Assembly (NCBI RefSeq): GCF_028769735.1
Contig: NC_088171.1
Span: 145,721,917-145,785,916 of the forward strand
DNA: 64,000 nucleotides
From: Zonotrichia leucophrys gambelii
Taxonomy: Eukaryota; Chordata; Aves; Passeriformes; Passerellidae
Direction of reading: 5' to 3'
Part shown: in pieces, positions 1 through 11,500 of the stretch
Layout: every line of letters begins with the position of its first letter
Position numbering within the stretch: position 1 is the first letter of the stretch
Program-made: the position numbers and the translations under genes
The notes under the pieces: generated by a model
What the model was told of the DNA's origin: nothing
Database searches by the model: none
What the model saw: the letters and a program-made list of their open reading frames with translations, nothing else

Positions 1-1680
1 GCCTTGGATGCTGCATTTTGACATCTCTTCCTGGGAGCCCAGGATGGTCCCTGGGGTGGTTTTGTCCCATGCTCAAGTGCCACTGGCTCAAATCCCAGTG
101 CAGGTGGGTGGTTAGCAGGGCTGGAAACTGGTCCCAGCATCACTGGTGGTGCAAACACTTTTCTTTGAAGGTGAAAGAAATTCAGCTGAATTTGGGGCCA
201 GTCTATGTTTGCTCACCTTGGTAGCAGAAATTTGCCCTGGAAATTCTCAATTTACTAATATAAATGTGATATTGACAGCACTATTACTCTGGATTCAATT
301 TATTCTTTCATTGTGATTCTAGGGCCAGCCCAAGCAGATAATCAGAGCCACAAACACACTATCATAGGAAGAAATGTATTAACTACAGATGGATAACATC
401 CTCATGCCTCTCTAATCCTCCTTTGAGTCCAGATTCACACATTGAATGTAAGCCTGCCTTTGTATTTGCTTCCTTGGGTCCATATTGGCCTTAACTCTGT
501 TATGCTTCTACAGAGGAAAAATGTAACAAAAAATGTCCTAAGAATGGAGCAGAACAAAAGGTCCCTTGTTTCTGTAGGCATGGATTAGTCTTTGCAGAAA
601 GCAGAGAGATGAAAGCTGTTGCAGTGTTAAGAGGATTTTTGGGTAATGCTTTAGAGATGCATGTACGTGTGCCTTGTGAAATGAAATTTAGTGTTAAGAA
701 TAAGAAGCTTCAAAACCAGAATTCTTTCATTTATCCACAGATATTCTATTGAGTAGGTTTCCCATATGGCTTCATCAGTGTTTCAGTCCTGAAGGGGGTT
801 AAAAGTCCATCCACACCTTTCATTCCATTCTTCTTAAAAGAAATAGATAAAACCCTTTGCACATCTTTGTTTCCAAAGGATGTTTGCAGAACATTTTATC
901 CCCTCTTAGTAATATAGTTGGTTCATGAAAAGATATTTTCAGAAAATGAAACCAGACCTAAACCATTTTTTCAGATATATAGTGAAAGTTGTGGATAAAA
1001 ACAAAAAGCAAACTAATTAAAAAAAATAAAAACAACTCAAGTCCCTCAAGGAGAGATAAATGTTTATCAGTAGGCTCCCAGATGGACAAGATGTGGTGTT
1101 GCACAGGTTATTTGTGATTTGGTCTCAGTATTGAGCCTCTCTTCCTATTCTGCAATGTCCTGAAGGTCTCTGATCCTTGTTTGGTACTCTCTGCAGCTTT
1201 TGACAGGCTGAAGCCCCCAGTACCTTGAAGAAGCCTGTAACTCCCAATTTCTGACCTCAGCATCAGGTCTTATCAGCTTATGACACAAAATCATCAGCAC
1301 TGTTTGTGTGACAGGCTGAAATATGGCTTTGGGACACACCATTTTTAGGGGCTCAGGCTGGACATTGCCATCTAAGAGACTCCAGAAGTTCAGGGCAGTC
1401 AGGGAAGCGTTCAAACCCAGAGCTCCTCAGAAGCCTTGCAAATACATCCCCAGCCAGAGGGACTCTGAGTGTCCTGCCTGGGTTTATCCCCAAGCCATTT
1501 TTTGCAAAGCCTTTCCATTACAGGTGGGATTTCATCTTTAATCCTGCTCTTTTGTCATCTGCCCAGGTCCTCTGGGATCTGGCAGGAATTCTGTGTGAGC
1601 CCTGTTGTGTGAGGGGCACTCTAAGGCATGACCCTGTCCCCCAGGCAGACCTGCTCTGTGCCACCACACACACAGCAGCT
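1..1680. other. Unassigned non-coding stretch before the first LTR
   Basis: AT-rich sequence with a somewhat more GC-rich patch at about 1180-1680. Open frames here are at most 89 codons, occur on both strands over the same bases, and show no recognisable domain. An A-rich stretch lies near 1016-1035. I see no repeat family that I can name. The right end is the 5' copy of the target duplication of the LTR that follows. Confidence 0.5.
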
Positions 1681-1686
1681 CCGGGG

Positions 1687-2095
1687 TGTCACTGTCACAT
1701 TTTCTGGAAAAATGCCTTTGCCAGGATTTCTTCTCCTGGGAAGCTGAGAAGCTACGGAGAAGAATGAAAACAATCATTATCTGATTGCTTCTCCCTGTTT
1801 TGCTGCTTTGGAATGTGGTTTGGAGATTGTTTATCCAACAGGTAGTTGTTTGATTGGTTTCATGTGAATTGTTTTTACTTAATACCAAAGACTATCCAGC
1901 TGTGTTGGGACTCTGGAAGCAGTCATGGGTTTTCATTATTCATTCTTTGTAGCCTTCTGTCTGTATCCTTTCTCTAGTATAGTTTTAGTATAGTATTTTT
2001 TAATATAATATCATAAAATAATAAATTAGCCTTCCAAGAACATGGAGTCAGATTCTCAATCCCTCCTTTGTTGTGGGGACTTAGCAAATATCACA
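1687..2095 (+). mobile_element. Solo ERV LTR, family A (class II/ERVK-like), copy 1
   Basis: Begins TGTCACTGTCAC and ends TATCACA, the TG...CA form of a retroviral LTR. It is flanked by a six-base duplication with one mismatch (ccgggg at 1681-1686, ccaggg at 2096-2101). Six-base duplications are typical of class II (ERVK) elements. A poly(A) signal AATAAA lies at 2020-2025, about 70 bases before the 3' end, and sets the plus orientation. Three further copies of the same family lie at 29873, 47027 and 49859. No internal retroviral sequence flanks it, so it is read as a solo LTR left by recombination between two LTRs of a provirus. Short open frames over it are LTR sequence, not genes. Confidence 0.9.
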
Positions 2096-2103
2096 CCAGG
2101 GTG

Positions 2104-2277
2104 ACACAGAGAGATGGGGACAGGGCTGCAGACACCCAGAGAGCAGGGACAGGGCTGGAGATACCCAAAGAGAGGGGGACAGGGCTGCAGACACCCAGAG
2201 AGCTGGGACAGGGCTGCAGACACCCAAAGAGAAGGGGACAGGGCTGCAGAGATGGGACAGGGCTGCAGACACTCAGG
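2104..2277. repeat. 29-bp minisatellite, about six units
   Basis: A tandem array with a unit of about 29 bases containing the core GGGACAGGGCTGCAGACACC. Units vary by a few bases, and the fifth is shortened, ending at GCTGCAG before the next GGGACAGGG. The array starts two bases after the 3' target duplication of the preceding LTR. Because 29 is not a multiple of three, all frames are cycled, which explains the repetitive open frames on both strands (84 codons on plus, 113 on minus). These are not genes. Confidence 0.9.
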
Positions 2278-5182
2278 CTGCTGCACTCTCTGAGTCTCAG
2301 TGCTCCACTGACGCCAGATTAAGGATATTCCTTCCTTACAAGGGAAAAATTCAAGGTCTTTCATGGGGTGTCTTGCATGGGTTAGTGGAAGCCCCATAAA
2401 TACCCTAACTAGATAATTTGCTTGTTAAGTCTCACAATGTAATTTGCTTAGCCCTGAGAAGGAAAGAGAAGCTACTACAGCACAGAAAATGTCACCTCCA
2501 TCCACTCAGATGGATAATAGCCCTTCCTTTTATTCAGCTGGCTGTGACTTACCTGAGCAAAAATGCTGGGATCCAATTCTGCAGAAAAGAAACATCTATA
2601 AGGTTGTGTGCAGCAGGTGAGGTTGTTACACAAGTAGAGATTACATAAAGAGATTCCTCAGAGACACAAGGAGCCCAACAGGCCTTTCTTATTTGCCTTT
2701 TGCAGGATACCCAGATGGGCTCTGATCATGACAAAATGATGCTTTAAGAGACTTCTGCCCCTTCCCAGATGCCTCCTGCCATCCTCACTCTGCAGTCCAC
2801 ACACTTTGTCTTCAGTAATGGAAAACAATTTTCCTCCAGTTGCTTTTAGGAACATTTCAAGAGGGTGAAAATACATTTTTATAATTTTATTTCTTGGAAG
2901 GTGGGACTGTGATTTAAACTAGGCTAACTTGCAAATCTCTGTCTGTTTTGATTTATGTGGAAAATCTTCCAGCTTACTGCACCATACATCATAATAACAC
3001 ATGACTTTGATAGCTGCATTCAGACAGCAGGTGACTGCAACAGCACAGGAAGCATGTGGTGTATTTGCAGCAGTGATGAATAATGTGTGAATAATAATTT
3101 AGTCAATAGAGTGGCTGGAAACCCAGCTTTGCTCTTTCTTATAAACCATATTCATCTTGGATGTAAGCTCATCAAAATGATTAAATTAGCCCAAGCCTTA
3201 CTGCCCTGTGATCATGTATCAGTTGAAATTAGATTAATTATCTTCCCTTTGTTTTAAATTACTATTTCTCAAAATGACTATGCAAGGAGAATTAGTGTAT
3301 TCTGAACTAAAATATATGGTTCTGCAAATCCTTATTTGAAGGGACAATTCCAGGTCAATTCCTTAAGCATTCACAGGAATTGAAAGTACAATCCTATCAT
3401 AACATCACAGTTTAAAGTTTTCTAATAAAAATCTTCTTTTTGTAATGGATTTTAAAAATAACAGCATTTTTCATAATTATTTCAGCCAAAAAAAAGAAAG
3501 CTTTTACACTAGAAGAAAGTTTCCATTGTCCCTGGGAGCAAGGAAGGAGGAGAGGATATAATCTCACCAGTCCAGCAATTTGGTTACATTTTATCTGGGT
3601 TTGGCAAAGAAAAAATGCCTTGTTCCTCTCCCTCAGCTAACAAATGTATTTCTATTCATAGCACACTGCAAGACTTCTTGAAATCTGTTCAAGTACCATC
3701 AAAACTGTTTTTTGGTTGTTTCTTCTGCACATAATATTGCAGAAGAGAAAAATTAGAGCATTTTCTGTGTATGAGAAGTAACAGAATCCTTTTCAGCAGG
3801 AAAAGCAAGAGGAACTGTCTTTTGAATAGACCCTTCATTCCCTTCCAGTAGTTCATTCATTTCTCCTATCTTTGTAATTTTATATTGTCAGTCCTTATAA
3901 TCTTTCAGCTTGCAAGAATAAAGGAAAGAACATTTTTTTTTTTTATAAGCTTTTCAAATTGTGTTAAACTAGCTTCTTCCTGTATCTCTAGATTTGGTCT
4001 TATTTCCTTCATGCAAGTTTTAATTTGCAATTTCTGATCTGCCGCTGTGTTTATTCATCCAGACCTGAACATTCCATCTGTAACTGGAAGTTTGAATAAA
4101 CTATACTGAACTTTCAAGTTAATCTAAGCTCGTTCCTGAAGTTATAATGCAATTAGTTATTAATTCAGCAAGGTGCTTAAGCACCTTTTAATTCCTTTGA
4201 AGTCAATTAGACTATTCCCAAGCTCAGAGCTATGCCTGCATTTAAAAGTTTCTCATTGAACAAAGTGTTATTGATTTAATTTTAAAAGTTAGGATCACAA
4301 ATTAAATGTAATAAATTTTTACCAGGGTTCACAGAGATCAAAAGAATGATTAAATCATTGCATGAGTTGAGGTAAACTGTAGAAACTCAGCTGTAGCTTA
4401 AATTAAAAGGTGGCTGTACGGAAAATTTTTCAGCGCCATTGCAGATTATTGTCTGTGAACAAGATTCTGGACTACAAAAGCTTTGCAAGTTGTTTCACAG
4501 AATCCTTCCAGAAAATAAAATTATTATCCAGGCACTCTGAAACATGGAGATGAACAAACTCACATTGCTCTGAATGTCATAAAAGTTAGGGTGCAGCTGC
4601 TGTAACTATTGACTTTGGAGCTTTCTTGCAGATAGAAAAGGCTCACACAGAGAAAAAGCAAATCTAAAGTCAATCTGTCAACTACCAAAATAAAAAATTA
4701 TCCAAGAGGCAGTGGGCTTAGTGGAAGAAGACAGGGATAAGGGTGGGAAAGGGTAAGGATAAAAAGGAATAAGGAAGACTTTCCTCTTGATACAAAAGGT
4801 TCAGAGTAGACCCCCTTGCTGAACTGAGCCCAGTCTTGGTTGACAGTTAATGCCTAAATGTTAAACAACATTAGTTTAAATTAAACAATTTAATGAAGGA
4901 TTTTTCTAGACTTCACTACACCACAAGAGTAGCTCTCTTACAGGCCTATGTTAAAAATCTAAAGTGCTTAAAAATCCAGGAGAGCCACATCCACAGCCCA
5001 TTGGCGACAGTATACCTGATTGCAGGCACAGAGACCAAAAGGGCATCTGCAAGGTATCTGGGAAAAATTCCCTTGGAATTCAGTGAAGTTCCCACTCTGG
5101 ATGAGTTTGCATCTTCTACATGGGAAGGGGACTGAGCCTGGAGGAGTGTGGGGATCAGTGCAGGATCTGTTGGTGTTGTTTG
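2278..5182. other. Unassigned AT-rich non-coding stretch
   Basis: No gene or nameable repeat seen. It holds a T12 run at 3933-3944 and the 18-bp palindrome listed separately. All open frames are short (about 80 codons or fewer) and lack known motifs. The frames at 4893-5201 run up to or into the following LTR. Confidence 0.5.
4170..4187. repeat. 18-bp perfect palindrome
   Basis: The sequence aaggtgcttaagcacctt equals its own reverse complement and has no loop. It sits in otherwise ordinary AT-rich DNA with no gene nearby. It could be a symmetric protein-binding site or chance; nothing else supports either. Confidence 0.6.
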
Positions 5183-5186
5183 CCAG

Positions 5187-5809
5187 TGTGAAAAACACCA
5201 ATCACTTGTTTTAAAAATTTTAAAAGTTTAATAGTAATAAAATGTTTATAAAAAGAGCAATATAATTAGAGTAATAATAATTTGGACAATTTGGATTAGG
5301 ACAATATGAGACAATAGAAACAAAGAGTTACGGACTGTCCAGGTACCTTTTTCTGGGCAAAATAAGCCCAAAAAAGGACTCACGTTAACAGAGGATTAAC
5401 TCTTAAAAACAACAGCCTGTTGCATATTCCTACATCTCATACAGGATGCATAAATTCCATTCAAACAAAGAATTCTGTCTGGTCAGTGTCAGCTTCTTCC
5501 TCTTAATCCTTCAGAGCAACACCTTCAGAGCTGATTGAGGCAGGAAGAAGTTCGTTTCTTCTGATAATGAGGCAATAAATACTCCTCCTCTGAAAGATTT
5601 AGGTGTCCTATGGCTGCTATCTCAGTGAAAGTCCTCTCTTTAAAAAATATCTTACATAGCATAGATTCTCTTTTAACATTATGTTATAACCTAAAACTAT
5701 ATTTAACATACTACTAAAAAATTAATACAGCATAACTTTCTAACATAACACATATAATATTAATTTTAATATTTGTGAAAAGCCAATCATAAAATACACA
5801 TTTTTCACA
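5187..5809. mobile_element. Solo ERV LTR, family C, with 4-bp target duplication
   Basis: A 623-bp unit with TGTGAAAAA at one end and its reverse complement TTTTTCACA at the other, so the terminal inverted repeat is nine bases rather than the minimal TG/CA. The flanks carry ccag at 5183-5186 and again at 5810-5813. Four-base duplications fit class I (ERV1-like) or related elements, unlike the six-base ones elsewhere in this window. CCAATCA-type motifs lie near both ends. I recognise the sequence as a common songbird LTR, but no diagnostic poly(A) signal settles its orientation. Open frames crossing it are not genes. Confidence 0.8.
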
Positions 5810-5813
5810 CCAG

Positions 5814-7168
5814 TCCTCTAAACTAACTAATCTAACTAACTTTCGAGTTTGCTGGCTCTGAGAGGCCCCACTCAGAGGGATCTGCCAGTCACCCTTCTCT
5901 GCAGTCAAAGGGTCTCACTCTGGACAGCTGCTATGAGGTTGCAAGAGAATTGGCTTTAGTCACAGTAATTTTCCATCTGGCCACAATTTGGGTCGGTAAC
6001 TTTCTTTGAAGGTTCAATAACAAAAATATTATTGCACTTGTGTTGTTATTATTCAGGCAAGAGAAATACTTTTCCAAGGCTGTTCATTAAAAACCAGGAG
6101 CTCATTAGACAGGACTGGCTCCTGGGAACTGTGTTTCTGATAAACTTGGGAGGAACTGAGCCCAGGTGCAGTTCATCAAGGCCTAAAAAGCATTTCTTAT
6201 GTTATGGAGTAAACTGGGGGGATGCACCAGCACAGGAAGTCATACATGGAACTGGGGATGGGATAAAGAAAAATGGAAATGCCATATAAAATTGCACACA
6301 CTTAGGCTGGAAGTCATTGATGTGAGTTATCAATGTGAATTCCCTACTGGATTATGCACAAACCAGACTCTTTCTGAGATTAACCAGAAAAAATCCCATG
6401 GCCAGGTCAGATCTCTGTCCCTCTCAGAGTTATTCACAGAGTTAACCATAGCACAGGGAAACTTGTGGTATCGGAGCTGCAGTGTGCACTCACAGAAGGT
6501 TCCTTGATGGAAACAACAAAACAAATGAGGTCAATGGCGGGAAAGAAAGAGTTATCCCAAAATGCTGGCAGATGTTGACCAGCAGAGGCTTTTTCAGGAG
6601 AGTTGTGTGTGAAACCTAAATGAACTTGTTGTACCTGAAAAAATTATCATGGAAGTGATGATAGATATGATAGACATCCTGCAAAGATGGAAATGCAGGT
6701 GGATGTTAGACTTGCTGGCAGGAGTTCCCTGTGCCATCAAAGGGCTAAATCAGAGCTGTACAGAACTCCTGTGGCAATCCAGGAAGGAGAATGGGAAGCA
6801 TTTCCACAGAGTATTTTAGGCTACACAAACCAAATACGTGTTTCTCATAATGATCTGAGTTTGCCACCATGTTCAATGTGTCAACAAAGTAATTAATCAG
6901 CTGGAGAGCTCTTGAGAGACACACAATAGAAAGTGATATCAGCAAGGAGACTGTGCAATACACAGTGCAAGGATCTGGCTAAATTCAGGTAATGAGGAGT
7001 GTGGGATTATAACCTTTTATCTCAGACTTTGGGAGGTTCTGGATGCATGCAGGGCTTCTGCCACTACTGGCATTAATCCAGTGGTCAATCCTGTGCCAAA
7101 TGGTGGTGTTTGGATGGATAAGGTAGAGACAGCTGGACTGCAGGAAGAGGTGGGACCCTCCTGAAGCC
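5814..7168. other. Unassigned stretch between two LTRs
   Basis: Contains overlapping open frames of 85 and 102 codons (6032-6289, 6199-6507) on plus and shorter ones on minus. None shows a domain, and each is overlapped by an open frame on the other strand or in another frame. Base composition is slightly less AT-rich than the neighbouring DNA. An old, unrecognised repeat is possible. Confidence 0.45.
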
Positions 7169-7174
7169 CTTATG

Positions 7175-7820
7175 TGTAAGAGCCAAAATGAAGGATGCAG
7201 GACTCCAGGTGGCTCTCCAAAATGCAGTTTATTCCATCCAAGAGGTTACAGCAGTCCAGGGTCATGGGTGACAGAGCCTGTGCCTACAGCTGTCAGCCCC
7301 AGCTGCAGGTAGGCCTGGAGACCCTTTGGTTTTGGTTACATTGCATTATAGACTTTTCTTGGCTGAGCATCTTAATACAGTAGAATCAACCTAAACCTCA
7401 ACTTTTTTCAATAGCTTATCATAACTACTATAATTACCATCTTCATGTTACTATTCTCCAATCACTAAAAGTTTGTACATTACAGTTTAAGCTAGAAGTT
7501 GTTTTTCAGTTTTCTTGCAGTGGAAAATTCTGAGACCTTTTTGCTACTTGCAACTTTGCTGACTTGTTTGCCTGTGCTATCTTTCTGCTTGGTAAAAACA
7601 TCTTCTAGTTTGAGGTTTATCCTTTGCTCTAAGTCATAAAAACCCTTCTAAGTAACACACCCTTTGCCTTCTTGGTTATCCAGTAAGACTGGATCAGCAA
7701 TTCTTTTCTTCTATATCAAAACTTGCTTCCATCTCTACTCCTTCTTCAGACTCTACATTTAAAAATCTTTCTGCTAAGCATCTGTGAGACTTTCTTGTCA
7801 AACTTTCATCCTTCCCAACA
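7175..7820 (-). mobile_element. Solo ERV LTR, family D (class II/ERVK-like)
   Basis: A 646-bp unit reading TGTAAGAGCC at its left end and CTTCCCAACA at its right end, flanked by an exact six-base duplication cttatg (7169-7174 and 7821-7826). A poly(A) signal on the minus strand (TTTATT at 7228-7233 on plus) lies about 55 bases from the left end, so the LTR points left. The six-base duplication supports an ERVK-like integrase. No internal proviral sequence follows on either side. The 104-codon minus-strand frame at 7694-8008 crosses out of this LTR into the next one and is not a gene. Confidence 0.92.
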
Positions 7821-7990
7821 CTTATGTGTGTGACTGTACCCTGGAAGGCTGGGAGAGAGGAGTCAGAAGATGTGCACAGTCTGAAACACCTGGAAAGGTG
7901 TGGCCCACTGGAATGTAGGTAGTGTCCACTGAATAGCATGGGACATTGACAGTGAAAGACCTGAGTAGGAAAACAACCTAATTCCCCAAT

Positions 7991-8580
7991 TGTGGAAACC
8001 CAGGGCACCAGGAATATTTCTCTGTCTGCTCTGGGGTGTCCTGACCTTCAGGGCAGCACTGACTTTGGCCCTCATTGATGGAGAAAGCTTCCTAGACTTC
8101 AAGATAGACTGGAATCCACAAAAGTGTGAAATAGATTATAGAGAGCAGTGTAGGTGTATCACTTGGTCAGAAATTTAGGTTTTGGGATTTTTACTATGCT
8201 GTAGATGGAAGCAAGATGGAGGGCACAGAGTGTTGTGCTGGGTTTCGTCTTCATTCTTCTTCTTCCTTCTTCTTCATGGGTTTGGGTGGCATTTTGAAAT
8301 TAGGCAGAAAAATCCCCATTGCAGGCTCTTTGGGATCAGCTATTGGGTTGAAAGGGAAAATAATCTAGGTGTCAGTTCTTAATTGGATCGTTAAGTCTTA
8401 AAAGACCTTGTAACAAGAGATTGTTGGCCATTTTGTGCCTTCTAATGAAAAGCTGCTGAACTCACAGTAGTGAGACTGTTTTACTGATGAGAAATAATAA
8501 ACACTTGAGTCCAAACACAAATTACTGTCTCAAGTAGCTTCAATCCAGACCCAGAGAAACCCACAACTGGTGCCACCACA
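7991..8580 (+). mobile_element. Solo ERV LTR, family E (class II/ERVK-like)
   Basis: A 590-bp unit starting TGTGGAAACCC and ending GGTGCCACCACA, flanked by an exact six-base duplication cccaat (7985-7990 and 8581-8586). AATAAA at 8496-8501 is about 80 bases from the 3' end and sets the plus orientation. A CTT-rich pyrimidine patch lies inside at about 8248-8277. It begins only about 165 bases after LTR family D, which points the other way. The 62- and 66-codon frames inside it are LTR sequence. Confidence 0.88.
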
Positions 8581-8586
8581 CCCAAT

Positions 8587-11500
8587 CTACCTCCTGTCCT
8601 TTCCAGTTTGTCCTAGTGCCCTCTCACCTAGCTATTTTGTAATCTCACCAGTGAAATTAGTCTCATCTTTGAGGCAGAGGAAAAATTTCTTCTACTGTGT
8701 TTTTTAATGATGGCTATGAACCTGCACCAGGGGGAGTACAGCACTGCTCAGAAGCCATTGGTTTAGTGTCAGTGTGGCCTGATGAAGATGTGGAGGAGTC
8801 CCCATTTACCTAAAACATTGATGCTGAAGGAAATCAGGAGGTGAATTGCTTTGTATGCTACATACTCAATGAAATAATGAAATATTTGGCAACCTGGGGT
8901 CTGACAGTCAGAATAGTGTAAATATTTGTACTCTTGAACTGGGTGGTGTTGATTCTTCATCACTGCTGAGAGTGACAAACAGAAAGCATACTCCCAGAGA
9001 ATTTTGGGATCACTCCAGCCTGTTTTCTGGCTGTTCACAGGAGTGAGCCAGCAGAGTTAATCCTGGAGGGTCATGGAAGGGTTTATCAGAGCAGAAGGGA
9101 AGCGCAAGACAGAATAAAGCCTTGTCTTCATAGAAATAGCTGGGAAGGCATCCAGAAGTTTAGTGCAGACAATGCTAACCAGACCTCTCAGAGGAGAAAG
9201 GGACATTAATTGATGGAGCAACAAGAGATTCTGGCAGCCCCTACAGGACTGTCCCCAGGGCTTCAGAGGCCAAAGCAAAGCAACACCTCCCTTTCCCTTC
9301 CTACCCTCCTCTGCTTTCATCCTGCAGTGGTTGTTCTCACTCAGCGGCAGATGCATTTCCATCGAAATGCAAAGGAAAGGAGGATTGACTGATGTGATAG
9401 AGGCGTTTATACCATATTAACTGGCATTATGGATGGGGAAGGAATCCTTCCTTCTGTGTGGTGAATCTCAGCCAGGACAAAACCCTGAGTCCTGATGGAT
9501 GTCCTGTCAGTCACACAGGAGGGCAGGACTGAGAACCAAACCTCTGTCACCTGCACTCTGCCATGTGCTCATCACACTCCTGTTCACCACGAGTCCTCAG
9601 GCTCTAGGCTGCTCTCAAAGACTATTCTGTATTTCCTGCACCCTTTGCATTCATACTTAACTATTCATTTCCTTATATTCCTAGAAAAGGAATATAAGGA
9701 AATGAATAGTTCTAGCAGTCTGAAGCCTGAATAGTCCTTCAGTCCTAGCACTGAACTCCATCCTTTTTTACAATATTATCATTCTGGGAGTCAATGACCA
9801 AATCTGCTGCCAAAAGAACATGACATCTAGATTAATTCCTTCAGATGTATTGTTTATGGGAGGGAGATATTTTCAAATTAAGATTACTTGTGAAAGGTTA
9901 TGGGAAGCTTCTCAGGTATTTTTATGGTCTTTTTTTCCCCATTCTTTAACCACATATGAACAGTTGCCTTAGAAAATAGAGATAAGGGCAAATACAAAGG
10001 CATTAACCCTTTAAAAGAAAATGTCATACTAAGGTGTTTCTTAGTAAAATCTCTTTCTCCATTGCTTTTGTTCTTCTGGTTCTTCTAAATATTGGAATGC
10101 TTTTGGACCCTGAGGAACCTTCATTCAGTTTCATGGGCCTATCTTCAAAGCTTATAAATTATGTTACTTCTATAATTGTTGTATGTCTTGTAAACTCTCC
10201 TAGTCTCATCCTTGACCCCAAAACTTGGACTCAGCTGGAGCACAACAGTTAAGGCCTGGTTAAGGCTAGGCCTGTGTGGTGGTTCTGCATGGGAAGCAGC
10301 TTGAACTCCTTCATAGGCTGCTAAAAATTGGCTGGGAAATCTCAAATTGGCGAACCAAAACCTTTACATCTTCCTAAAGTGGTTTGGCTGTGGTGGCACC
10401 ACACAACAGTTGGCCCTGCCTCTCCCCTGAGTCCTTTATGGTGCTCCTTAGATACAACTGACACTTTATTTGAAGACTTCTGAATCCCTGTTCAGAATAA
10501 TATTTCCTGTTCTGAATCCCATCAGAATAATATTTTTGTAATGAGAAGTCATGGAAGGTGCGTCAGCCCCGAGATGGTATGAGAAACACACTGAACTTTC
10601 CAAAAAATGCAAAACTAGTTGGAGTTATGTTGGATATAGAACAAAGGGACTCAAAACTCACTGGAATTCCACAAGGATTGAGGTTTAATCAGTCCCAGAA
10701 CTGCTTAAAGTTGGTTTCAGAGGGAACTGGTCAGACAATGGATTTACATTTCTCCTCCAGAAACAATCTCCATCATATTTCTTCCAGGCTGCCGTCACAA
10801 AGGGGCAGGGCTACAGAAAGTAAAATTTCAAAGCTCAGTGTCAGTTTTGGGGGCAGTGAACATCCAGAAAGAACAAGCTGGCTCCCAGTTCTGTGCCTGT
10901 CCAGCACAGCTCTCTGTGTAACCCTCTGGACTAGTCCTAGCCATGGAAACACCTGGAAACAGCCATGGAAACAGGAGCATCCTGCCACTGGTGTGCAGGT
11001 GATCAGCTCTGGCAAAGGGCTTCTCTGCCCATAGAGACAGTTTTGTTTCTACAACAGGAAGTCTTGATTTTGGTGATAGGAATCAGATGTGAATGTAGAG
11101 AGACAAAAATCCCTGCCAAAATAAAAACCCACCAATTTTTGCAGGTAGATCTTTTTAGTGTATCTCAGGGTTTTCATGCCCTCTCTCCCACACACACCAT
11201 TTAGTCAGTAGGATTTTTTTGTTCTTGCCTAATGTCAGGTAAAAAGGAGGACCCTGCATCCTCATTAGGACTACATTAATAAGCATGATTAATGTACATA
11301 ATTAACTCAATTTACCTCACCTTAATGGAGTTCCTGGAGGTCCTCAAACAGCACTATTAAGGCTCAGGAGAAGTGGTGAGGACTTTTCCTCCCATTTCTT
11401 TGTGCCAGCTGGATGTCAGCCAGCTCTGATCCACAGCAGCTGTCCCCATCCAGGGAGCACAAACACTCCTAATGCAGCCAGACAGCCCTGGGGGAAGCTT

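Noticed and set aside
2056..2397. Repetitive frames on both strands that look like a tandem-repeat protein
   Set aside because: They are translations of the 29-bp minisatellite; 29 is not a multiple of three, so the frame cycles between units.
10558..11034. A 158-codon plus-strand frame in a slightly GC-richer patch
   Set aside because: No recognisable motif, low-complexity Ser-rich sequence and no splice or promoter evidence.
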